Shown piece after piece: positions 24,714 through 34,726 of a stretch of DNA of 64,000 nt. A model generated the notes under the pieces. That model did not search any database. It worked only from the letters and a program-made list of their open reading frames with translations, and was not told the DNA's origin. The position numbers and the translations under genes are program-made. Position 1 is the stretch's first letter; every line of letters begins with the position of its first letter. The DNA comes from Rotaria macrura (lineage: Eukaryota > Rotifera > Eurotatoria > Philodinida > Philodinidae), in assembly GCA_900239685.1 (NCBI GenBank), contig OENT01000621.1:1-64000 (forward strand). Reading direction: 5' to 3'.

Positions 24714-26986
24714 AAAACATACAACAAAAAGAAATAGCACAGGACATCCATAGAATATTTGTAATGTTTCTTTTGTTTTTATGACAATGAGCATGTATTC
24801 ATTCCCATAAACATTCTCTCAATATCATTCATTTCATTTTTGAATTGATAAATCTTTATTATCAATAAAATTTGCATCACATTTCTTTTCCATAAGCTCA
24901 ACTATATTCGAATATAATTAATTAAGTTCTTTCCATTATTTATCTATTGCTCGATCAAAGAATCGATCGAGTGTCCTCTCAGTTTCGTATGAGCAACTGG
25001 TCCATTTCTTGTTGTTAGTTGAAATAAATTCTTTTCGAACGATCATTCAAGATAATTATCTAGTTTTATTAATCCGAGAATCTAATCAATCGTTGAATAA
25101 GATCCCTTTGTTAATATTTGATTTGATAGAACTTAAGTATGTTGACAGCAGTGATACAATAGGAGAAAACAAAACAAAATGAAGTATGTTCGCAGTTTTT
25201 TTCTGAATGCTTTATTGTAGTTATTAATATTTTAAAGAAAAAGTTTGCTGAAACGAAATAGAAATCGATAAATATTTGAGATGAAAAACAATTACCAAAA
25301 TAAATTTTGGTAATTTTTTCGTGTGCAAATTGCTTTAATGATAAAGCGTGTAATGATTTGCAATCAGTAGAAAAATAAGTTAGTTGAAAATTGTGTATAT
25401 TTGAAGGAAAAGTCAATAAACAATAAATGAGTTTGATACGTGGAAAATAGTCAACAAATACTTACTATACATGAGGAGTTAACATATTGAATTCTTTATC
25501 AATAAAACAATCTTCAGTCATCATCGATGGTAATTATAACTTTGCTATTTTCCCTGTATGTAAAGTTGTCGACTAGATGCCATACACTGATGCTTCTCAT
25601 TGTCGATGATTATCTATTTCAATTACGAATAAATTAGTCGAAGTATCAAATGCATCTTTTTTGCCTATTTCCATCATATTTGGAATAAAATATATGACTA
25701 AATAAACATGCTTTTGGAAACGGATACACTGTATGTAAAAGAATCAATTCGAAAATTTTCCAGTTCGACTCCATAATCAAAAGGATTAACGAAATAGTTT
25801 TATTACAGTTGAATGTATCATTTCATTATCATATTTAAAAAAATTAGGATTTTAAAGACATTTTTATCTCATTAAATTGAAAATCTACATATATCAGTCA
25901 GCTGAATATCAAAAACATGCTTATTATGTACTTGAGTTAGGACAAAATATGTATGATAGAGCCATATGCTTATGGCAAGAGATTTAGTTCCAACCAGAAG
26001 TTTAAAATGAAGAAACACTTTTGAATATGACTGTAGACTAACTAATGCAAAAGAACAATATCTAGTAATCGGTATTGGTCATTCTACGGATGATGATAAA
26101 AGATATTTCGACCATTTTCGTTCATGAAAAACTTCTAGCATACGAATTCTTTACGCTCTCAAAGGAAGGCAAATACAAAGTCTTCCTCGAGATATGCCAA
26201 AATTTAAGGTGCTTGTTTTCTTCTAATGCATATGATCATCCCATTTGACATTACAATAAGTACTAGAATCTTTGCATGTCGAAGTACGAGATTCTTCTGT
26301 AAATGAATCAAAAAGTTAAAATTCTTCAACACACGAGTAATAGCGTCGAATGTGATTCAAAGGAAGTTTTATTTATTTCTGCCGAAGATAGCACATAATA
26401 GAATGAAATCGTATTGCTATTGTGCAGTTTCATGAACGATTGCACACACGTGGTAAAGTACATTCTATCAGTTGTTGTTTTTTCGCTTCTTCAAGTCGAA
26501 GTACTCGGTTGTAGGTTTTTCTTGTTTTCATAGGTACTGTTCAAAAACATTAACTTCGCAATTTATCCTAAAGAACCGAATATTTGACCATTGCTAATAA
26601 TATACTAGCTGAATCTATTGGAAAACATTTACCGATATAAATCAAGCATAATCATGATGAATAGAATATCATTATATTGAATTGATTTCGTTGATGAACT
26701 ATTTTAGTCATTTGTATTGATATGGTGAGTTACACCATCGGAATACAATAATACGAATACACGAGAAATGATTTTAAATTGTTTCATTGAAGAATATTAT
26801 GATTCATTGTTCAATTGTTTTCCATGAAACCATGCTTGATAATAAAAATATTTCTATGAATGGTTTTAAAATCATTATGAAGTTAAGTTTCTATTGAAAT
26901 GAGATTCGAAAAATATGAGCCTGCTCAAGCACAAATATGATTTTAAAGAAATTGATGATACTGTCATTATGAATAAGTACTAAGCT

Positions 26987-27125
26987 CAGTCCAAAAGTAT
27001 GGCTGGGAAATTCCCCGCTCGTGTAACTCCAATTTCTTCAATGTATTTTTTGGGAGCCCAATTAGCAGAGCAAAACGTTTTGAATTGTTTGGGATCAACA
27101 TGAATGTTTTCTTTTCTTGAAACTT
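26987..27125 (+). mobile_element. Possible Tc1/mariner terminal remnant
   Basis: CAGTCCAAAAGTATGGCTGG followed by TTTCTTCAATGTATTTTTTGG and a CAAAACG-rich stretch looks like the outer end of a Tc1/mariner element (CAGTnnnCAAAAGTAT-type terminus). No matching inverted end with CCATACTTTTGG was found downstream and no transposase is visible, so at most a solo end remains. Confidence 0.3.
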
Positions 27126-28144
27126 ACTTGTGACACTATCAAATGGTGTCTTCTTTGAAAATTGATGAGAAGTAAATTTTTTTCGTACACCTTCATCTAT
27201 GTTAAAACTGACCTTGAGAATCTGTTGCGGATGGCTTTAACATGAATGATTGCATCGGTTAAGTATTCATTTGACTTGTTAGAAGCTTTATATCTATTTT
27301 AGTCTAAATTGAATGCACAGCTATACACGAAGATGATTATCCGATAGTTTAACTTATTCATTTCATCTCTCCAATGCTATTCATGAAATATTTATGCGAT
27401 CTTTTAATGCAAAGAAGAATGTGAAAATTTAGTTCAGTTGATTCTATCAAAAGAAACGGATGCCTATTTTGTATGTATGTCATTATTTTTGTTGCTAATA
27501 CATATTTGAATTTACAAAATGAATATGCCATCTTACGGTAGTACTTTTCTTCATTGATTTTCATGATTAGTACTAACCGATACTATAATGATACTTTTAG
27601 AAAATTACGAACATTGGAAAGATCTTCTTCCTTAAGAAATCTGAAGAATTGGTTTCGAATCATTTCTAAGTAATAACAGAACATGTCACGTCATATCGAG
27701 CTGAGTAAATTCAAATATCCCTCGTTATACATAGTTCATTTCACTATTTATTCGTACTATTTGTTTTTCCAAAATATGAAATAGAGAGACAATCATACAT
27801 TTGAAATAAACAGAGTTATCATCAATAATCAAGATTGAAGAATAATAAAACGAATTGATATTGATTTCGTCTTCTATTGGAACTTCAAACATAGCAATGT
27901 ATAATTTTATGCCGAATGAGAGATGACGTTAGATGCTTCTATTCTAACGGAGAGCTAGAGAATAAAGGCACATAGATTTTAAGGATTGGTGAAATGATTC
28001 TTCCAATGATGAGAATATATATTGAAATTTGTGTGTAGCGTGTTTTTTTATGCATGTATGTTTATAGGATTTGATGATCGTTTGATTGATTTCTTTGTTG
28101 GTGATTGTGTACTTGATCAGCGTTCGAATGCTTGTGTCCTCGAA

Positions 28145-28347
28145 CTATGCGATTCGTTTGTCTCCATTGATATCTAAATACTTAACCAGATGTTCGCTAT
28201 CAAGTTTAGTATCAAAATCATGGTTGTCATCACTTGTTGGTAGTTTTAATTCTACAATTAAAGTTCCTTGTTTAAGTTCTCCAAATGTAACAACCTCAAA
28301 ACATATTTCAAGTAAACAGATTGTATCTTTCAATATTAGATCTCCAT
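28145..28347 (-). other. Open frame antisense to the DNAJA3 5' end, uncertain
   Basis: The minus-strand frame reads YGDLILKDTICLLEICF, then EVVTFGELKQGTLIVELKLP, then TSDDNHDFDTKLDSEHLVKY and LDINGDKRIA before TAG at 28145-28147. Codon choice (GAA, AAA, GAT, ACA, CTT) resembles real exons of this window. No ATG starts the frame. Its upstream side runs into the DNAJA3 J-domain exon on the other strand, so a full gene would overlap head-on. It may be the last exon of an unseen gene, a relic, or chance. Confidence 0.3.
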
Positions 28348-28369
28348 AAGTTGTTTTTCAATGTTCTAG

Positions 28370-30007
28370 CTTTCTACAACATACATAGACGTTCGATTCA
28401 TACGTCAACTAGAAGAGATAAAAAAGACTATTACGAAGTTTTAGGTGTACCTAAAACAGCTACAGCAAAAGAAGTCAAAAAAGCTTATTATACAGTTCGT
28501 CTTCATTCTGTTAATTGATATCGAAACGATTAATTGGTTGATTGATTATTTAATTTAGTTAGCAAAACAGTATCATCCAGACACGACAGATAAGACAGAT
28601 GCAGCAACAACAAAAAAGTTTCAAGAAGTTTCCGAAGCTTATGAAGTATTGAGTGATGAAACAAAACGAAAAAATTATGATTCATATGGAATGGGTGGTG
28701 ATCCATTCAGTTCTGGTCAAGATTCGTATCCTGGTAGTGGTTCCAGCGGTCGTCCAACTGATGCAAAGCAAGGTGGTTTTCGTGGTTATGAATATTATCA
28801 GGCTCAAGTTGATCCCGAAGAATTGTTTCGAAAAATTTTCGGAGATGCATTTAGTCGTGGTGGTTTCGCTAATCATGAATGGATGGATGAACCTGATGAA
28901 AATCAATTCGGTAAACAAGGTATAACTCAAGTAAGATAGCATTTGACTTATTATTTCAAACTGATTCATTATTTTTCGAAAAAACAAATAGTTAGCTCTT
29001 GATTTGACATTTCAAGAAGCAGTACACGGTTGTAATAAAGATGTGAACGTACGAATTGTCGATGCATGCCCAACATGTAAGGGTACTCGATGTGCAGCTG
29101 GTACTCAACCACAACCATGTCGAACATGTGGCGGTACAGGAATGGAAACAATACAAACAGGCCCATTTTTTATACGTGCTACTTGTCGAACGTGTCATGG
29201 TCGACGAGAAACCATTGCAAAACCATGTTACGAATGTTCAGGAAAAGGAAAAACTATTCAAAAGAAATATACAACAATACCCATTCCAGCCGGTAAATTT
29301 TATTTATTCTTAGTTTTTGTACATTTGTAATGAAATTCTTTCAATTTGTTTTTTTTAGGTGTGGAAGATGGACAAGTCATGAGAGTAAATCTTGGTGTAT
29401 CGGAAGTGTTTGTTACATTTCGCGTCAAGCCGAGTGATAAATTTCAAAGAGATAGAGAAGACATTCATAGTGATGTAGATATATCTTTTACACAAGCAAC
29501 ACTGGGTGGAACAATTCGAGTTCCAGGAATATATGAAGATCATTTATTAGAAGTAAGAATGTGTAACTATGCTTTTGTTTTCTATTAAAATGATCTTGTA
29601 TGCGTGCCTATTAGATTCCACCTGGTACACAATCTCATCAGCGTTTTCGTCTTAATGGTAAAGGTGTTAAGCGACTTCATGGCTCTGGAAAAGGTGATCA
29701 CTATGTTCATGTGAAAATAAAAATTCCTACGTATGTTATTTCGTTCTAAGATTGAATGGCAGAAATTTTGATTGTAGTTATTTTTCTGTCGTTTAGACAA
29801 TTGACACCTGAACAAAAAGTTCTTATGCTATCGCTTGCTGAACTTGAAAAGCACAAGGAAGGAACAGTGAATGGCACATCAAAGCCTAAAAACGGTAAAT
29901 AGATGCTAAAATGAATTCTAAATGAATCTTCGAGTCTATTTATAGAAGACCAGCCAAAGAAAGAAGAAGGATTTTTTAAGAAGCTTAAGAGAGCAATCTT
30001 CGATTAG
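28370..30007 (+). CDS. DNAJA3: Mitochondrial DnaJ/Hsp40 co-chaperone DNAJA3 (Tid1), 5' end unresolved
   Basis: DNAJA3 stimulates mitochondrial Hsp70 in protein folding. The first clear exon (from an acceptor at 28369) encodes [20 protein letters not shown], a basic Ser/Thr-rich tail typical of a mitochondrial targeting peptide leading into the J domain; the HPD motif is in [10 protein letters not shown] (from about 28559). Next come [15 protein letters not shown], the cysteine-rich region (29004-29290) with four repeats [24 protein letters not shown] and CYECSGKG, then [30 protein letters not shown] and [12 protein letters not shown]. It ends [14 protein letters not shown] (30005-30007). Only two of the four CxxCxGxG repeats keep both glycines. 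The initiating ATG must lie in an exon upstream of 28370 that I could not place; candidates lie at 28120-28240. Confidence 0.9.
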
Positions 30008-30366
30008 TAATAAAAGATTTGGTAAGTCGAATATTCTTCACTTATATTTCTTATTAATTCTCTTCTATTCTGTTAAAGATCTTCAAGCAGTTAACCGAGG
30101 TAATTGTCCTCTATAATTATCTTTAAAAAATATTTTATCTAAATTACTATTTGGTACCAAACAAAAAAAAACAAAAAATAGTCGAGACAGTAAATACTAA
30201 ATAACCTTCAACAACTTGAAAGTAAAGCAGCAACATTTGCTTCGTGTTAAAATTGTCTTTTTTTCTGTTAACTTGAAAATATGTTTGTTTTTTAATGTTA
30301 TAATAAAAACAAAAATAGAACCCTTGATTTGATTATTTTTTATCAACTTTTAGATACAATGATAGA

Positions 30367-31837
30367 ATGAATACAAGGTGGGAAAATACTAGTCTAGTAA
30401 ATATTTCAAAAACAAAACAATACTACTTTATCTAGTTCAGTATTACCATCAAGTGTACATCCACTTCTTGCAGGTGCTACGAGTGCGTTCATAACAACAA
30501 CAGTATATCAGCCATTAGATTTTCTTAAAACTCAAATACAAGAACCCAAGCATAGGTAAAGAAGTAGATTTTCAATGTTGTACGTGGAATAACATTGATT
30601 GCCTTTTCATGATAATTAGCAGTACTAAACGTTCGATACGATCTATAGCAAAATATACAGTACAACAATATTCAACATTTCGTTTATGGCGTGGATTAAC
30701 ACCGGTTGGAGACTGTGAAATAATATTTATACTGGAATTTCTCATGTATTTTTCTTCGTTGTAGTCTTTACTTCGTTCTGTACCCGGTAGTGCTGTTTAT
30801 TTTCATTTGCTCAATTCTCTAAAAGAAAATATACCGTACGAAAATTACTATCTTAGTTTTCAATTGATAACTGCGTTCTATTTTCTATTTGCTAGAAAAG
30901 TTCAACAAACAGTCATTGTTAATGGACTTTGTGGTGTTTTAGCTCGAGGCGCCGCTGATCTAGTCGTATTTCCATTTACATTAATCAAAGCTAGACTTGA
31001 AGTAGAAATTGACTTAATTTCAGTGAACGAAAAAAAGAGACAAACCATCGATTTTTAGAGTTCCAGATATACAACAATGAGTACGATAGATATCAGTCGA
31101 CATATCTATTCAACGTATGGCTTACGAGGTTAGTATGAATACGAAAGTTTCGATACGTAACGTTTGAGTGAAATAGAATTGACATGGCATTAATAATTGA
31201 GACTTAAAATTCGAAATCGAGTAGTTTTTTTTACATAGGTGGCAACGAGAGTCTATCGAATGGATTCTAGATGAATTCTATCTACAATATTCTTTCACAC
31301 GTTCAAATTTATATGTATTTTTTCTCAAAAGCTATTGTTTTGATTTTAGGGTTTTATACAGGTCTTCTGCCTACTTTAGCACGTGATCTTCCTTTTTCTG
31401 GCATCTTCTACATGTCCTATAGAAAACTGAAAGACATATTTTCACATGATGAAAGTAAGATAACTTGTTTCTCGTATGCGAATCAATTTTTCGTTCAATT
31501 TAAATCAGATAGTTCATCGAATAAAAACTGGATGTCCTCTCAAGCTTCGATCAGTATTGCCGCTGGTTTATTTGCATCTCTAATTACTCAACCTGCTGAT
31601 GTTATTAAAACATATAGACAAGTAGCACCAGCCGATTATCAGACTATTCACATAGTAATCAAGTCAATTATGAAAGTATACATAGTTCCCTATTTATTTT
31701 CATTTATAAATTTTTTTCATCAATTACAATAGACTTATGGCTTAGTTGGTTTTGGACGTGGTTTTCTTCTTCGAGCATTTCGACGTACACTTGTAGCTGC
31801 CACAGCATGGACTCTATATGAATCGTTCTTAAGATGA
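30367..31837 (+). CDS. SLC25A38: Mitochondrial glycine carrier SLC25A38
   Basis: SLC25A38 imports glycine into mitochondria for haem synthesis. The coding start is a tiny exon, ATGAATACAAG (30367-30377), then a 58-bp GTGGGA...CTAG intron; the join gives MNTSSVLPSSVHPLLAGATS. Carrier signatures follow: QPLDFLKTQIQ (repeat 1), LWRGLTPSLLRSVPGSAVYF, GAADLVVFPFTLIKAR (repeat 2), TGLLPTLARDLPFSGIFYM, GLFASLITQPADVIKTYRQ (repeat 3) and GFLLRAFRRTLVAATAWTLYE. The stop is TGA at 31835-31837. The repeat-2 motif is PFTLIK rather than Px[DE]xxK, as in vertebrate SLC25A38 (PITVIK). It follows DNAJA3 on the same strand by 359 bp, and its stop is 29 bp from the stop of the convergent ORF. Confidence 0.92.
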
Positions 31838-31866
31838 TGATCCTAGTTTGATTCGGTTTTCGTGAA

Positions 31867-32469
31867 TCAAAAAATACCAAGCCATTCGTTAAATATATCT
31901 TTTTGTATACTTGTCATCGATAACTCTTGTTTTAAACGAAATACAGCTAACCAAATTTGTTTTGATGTTAATTGGTCACGATAAATTTTACTTAAAATTA
32001 ATTCTAACAATTTTGTTGATTCTTCGCATATGATTGTGTAGCGTATTTCACCATTGGTGAAGCCACGTTTTCTTTTCATGTCAACATATGTTGTAAATGC
32101 TTGAATATTTATTTTTGATGCTTCTTCTTCATTATCGAGAGTTTTATAGACCCATGGAAGATAATGTTTTGGTAAACAAAGCTCAAGTGATTCGAATAAA
32201 TACGATTTTGTGTTCATAGATAGAGAAATATAATCTCCAGCATAGAGATGATCAAGAATTATATTGAATAATGTAGAATCAGAAATTAAATCGATATATT
32301 TTAAAAAGAAACGTTCAATTATTAGACGTTGTTCAGTGTCAGTGTATTGATTAATTTTGAATGTATCGAATGAAAGTATTTCACCACGAAAATCAATGCA
32401 AATGTACGTATCACTATTGTTATCATTCGTTTTATATGCAGCGATCAATTCTTTTAAATAGAATTCCAT
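31867..32469 (-). CDS. Unrecognised 200-aa single-exon protein
   Basis: An uninterrupted 200-codon frame with a proper ATG (MEFYLKELIAAYKTNDNN) and exon-like codon usage. The protein looks soluble and largely helical (EQRLIIERFFLKYIDLIS; LLELILSKIYRDQLTS), with no signal peptide, membrane segment or cysteine cluster. I do not recognise the family. It lacks introns, unlike its neighbours, so it may be young or a retro-copy. It converges on SLC25A38 with 29 bp between the two stop codons, so the 3' UTRs must overlap. Length and composition argue for a real gene; function is unknown. Confidence 0.65.
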   Translation of the reverse strand: MEFYLKELIAAYKTNDNNSDTYICIDFRGEILSFDTFKINQYTDTEQRLIIERFFLKYIDLISDSTLFNIILDHLYAGDYISLSMNTKSYLFESLELCLPKHYLPWVYKTLDNEEEASKINIQAFTTYVDMKRKRGFTNGEIRYTIICEESTKLLELILSKIYRDQLTSKQIWLAVFRLKQELSMTSIQKDIFNEWLGIF

Positions 32470-32928
32470 GTATCAGAATGTTAAGATTAAAAACAACAAA
32501 CAAATACATGTATGCACAACCTTTTTTCTTTCTTTCTTTTTTTTTCTTCGTTGTTCTTGTCAGTTTTCTTCATCAGCATAAAAATAAACACTTGACCATG
32601 TGCTAGTTGCTATTATAGAAAAAAAAACATTAAAATGAAATAAAATGAATCGTGAACGAAGAGATTCGATTTCAGTGAAGGTGTAGAAAATCGTTCTAGT
32701 TCTTTATCAAATATACACCCATTCATATTCTTGACATATAGATAGTACTTACTACAATTGTTCTTAACAACTTATCATTGTCATTCGCAAACACCTGAGT
32801 CAAAACAAGTTTTGACACAAGACAAATGAATGACTTTTCATTTTTGAAGATCATCAGAATGTGTTGTTATCTCTATAAAAAGGAGAATCGACTGCAATGC
32901 ACATTTACAGATGCATTTTGTTCTTGTA

Positions 32929-34726
32929 ATGGTGACAAAAGAATTTACTTTGTTTTTCTTTGTCTTATTCCACATTGTGGCTCATGTTTCTTCAAGCTAC
33001 TTCTATCATGATAAATGTTCATTCGATGGTAAGTATTTAATTTGCCGCTCGAGCTTTACGACATAGCCAACATGATCCGCAACTTCTCTTGAGTTTGTTT
33101 CTCATGAGAGAATAAAATGTGGAATAAATATCCACTGTGGCAAAGGTATTGTTTGCTACCCGACGGATACGTTTCAATAATTTGTCTGAGTTCTAATACT
33201 TTGACTGATGACAGTTGCCACCCAATATTTGAAAATAGTACGTTACTGAAAAAGTAAACTTCGTATCGAATGTAAGTAGAGGATTAAAAGTTAGAATGTT
33301 GAGGATTGTTGTACGTCATACGGTATAATCTCACAAGATTTAAGACGAAAGGGATGTTGTGCTTGAGTTCGGGAACCGCATTGTGGAAATATAACAGTCT
33401 ATCATTATGCTTTTGATTTTGTATACTAATGACATCAAGTTTACAAGTATAGTCCCTGATATTGAAGGATTGCTTGTCATCAATCAGCATACAATGAAAT
33501 ATATGTTGCGAAAGGCGAAGAAAGTTTAATTTGGCTTCACAGGAAGCAAAATGTGAGTTTTACTCATTGATGCACTTAATAGAATTCTTTTAGCTCGAGA
33601 TAAACACCAAGTGTTTTACATGAGTGTAGTCACAAAAAAATTGAGATTGTCATTTTTAAGCGGTACCATGCACCAGAAATACATGGGAATCTAATGGCAT
33701 AACCGTAGCTGGTGGCAATGGGCAAGGAAAGGATCTCCATCAACTAAACTCTTATGGAATATTTGTTGATTCGAATAGTGCTCTCTTCATTGCTGACTAT
33801 AACAACAATCGAGTGGTAAAATGGGACCAAGACGCATCCACTGGTAAACTTTGGGCTGATGGTCAATGTAGCACGAGCGATCGTAGCCAAATTTGTTCTC
33901 CTGCTGCTATAGTAATTGACAAGGAGGGCACTATGTATGTTACTGTCGAGAGTGACAAGATCGGAAGTGTGATTCGTCGGAAAAAAGACTCGAGCACATT
34001 TGAAACGCTTGTTATTGCCAATACATCTTTTTATGGGATCGCGTTAGACCCGATGGAGGAATATCTTTATATTGGGCATCATATTGAGCATCGCGTAGTG
34101 AAGTATACGAAAGAAGGAAAATTCGTAAGTGTGGTTGCTGGAGGAAATGGTCCAGGGTCGGATCTCAATCAACTTCACTATCGTTAGTATTTAAAAGTGT
34201 TGTTATAGTGTGGCGAATACTTGTGATTTCTCTAGCTCGAGGTGTCGTCGTTCACAAGACTGGATCTGTGTATGTTGCAGATTCTACAAATAATCGCATA
34301 GTAAAATGGACGGCGAATGCACGTGAAGGTATTGTTGTATTTGGTGGTAACGGCAAAGGTAATCGAACAGATCAACTAACGACGGCAGGGGGTATGTTTT
34401 TGGATGAAGCAGAAACAATTTATGTTGTTGATGAAGACAATCATCGCGTTCTAAGCATACCTCTAGGTGAAATAAATGGGATTGTTATTGCAGGTGGACA
34501 TGGGAAGGGTAACGCTCCAAACCAATTGGATAGCCCCATATCCTTGACGCTTGACCGTCAGGGAAATCTATATGTAAGCGATTCGAACAACTTTCGAGTG
34601 GTAATGTTTCCAAAGAGGCAAGATCCATCAAGTGGCTGTAATTATTTTTACAGTTCTGTTGGTAAACTTCTACTTATTTCTGCTCTTCTATCTTTACTGA
34701 TTTTAATTTCCATTTTAAACGAATAA
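32929..34726 (+). CDS. Secreted or GPI-anchored NHL-repeat propeller protein
   Basis: Exon 1 (32929-33028) encodes a signal peptide, MVTKEFTLFFFVLFHIVAHV, then SSSYFYHDKCSFD, and ends at a GTAAGT donor in phase 1. Exon 2 (33661-34182) restores the frame with CTRNTWESNGITVAGGNG. Exon 3 (34237-34726) begins PRGVVVHKTGSVYVADS. About six NHL blades are visible, for example ALFIADYNNNRVVKW, SVYVADSTNNRIVKW, TIYVVDEDNHRVLSI and NLYVSDSNNFRVVMF, enough for one six-bladed propeller. The C-terminus is SSGCNYFYSSVGK followed by about 18 hydrophobic residues and only LNE, which suggests a GPI-anchor signal or tail anchor. Ligand and role are unknown; such proteins form a large family in bdelloids. The 632-bp first intron carries a reversed gene fragment. 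Confidence 0.82.
33284..33520 (-). pseudogene. Possible receptor-like gene fragment inside the NHL-gene intron
   Basis: The minus-strand frame reads FHCMLIDDKQSFNIRDYTCK and later YFHNAVPELKHNIPFVLNLV, then ends shortly after. The PELxxNIPFVLNL pattern resembles the segment just before a transmembrane helix in bdelloid seven-helix receptor-like proteins, but only this piece is recognisable. About 150-250 bp further along the minus strand, KQTQEKLRIMLAM is receptor-loop-like. Stops and the lack of a start indicate a relic if it was ever a gene. Confidence 0.25.

Larger units (their letters stand above)
19237..28144. other. Gene-poor 8.9-kb region
   Basis: No conserved gene is recognised. There are AT microsatellites near 19798-19825, 20672-20686 and 23840-23853. 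ORFs at 19797-20167, 20612-20851 and 25111-25416 are pyrimidine- or lysine-rich low-complexity translations. The first kilobase upstream of 19236 is probably promoter and 5' UTR of the HTH-zinc-finger gene. Two places stand out and are listed separately: a GC-richer exon-like island at about 24430-24713 and a mariner-like end at about 26987. Confidence 0.5.

Noticed and set aside
28145-28175. EF-hand loop (LDINGDKRI) in the antisense frame
   Set aside because: The glycine at loop position 6 is replaced and the frame stops before the loop is complete, so there is no support for calcium binding.
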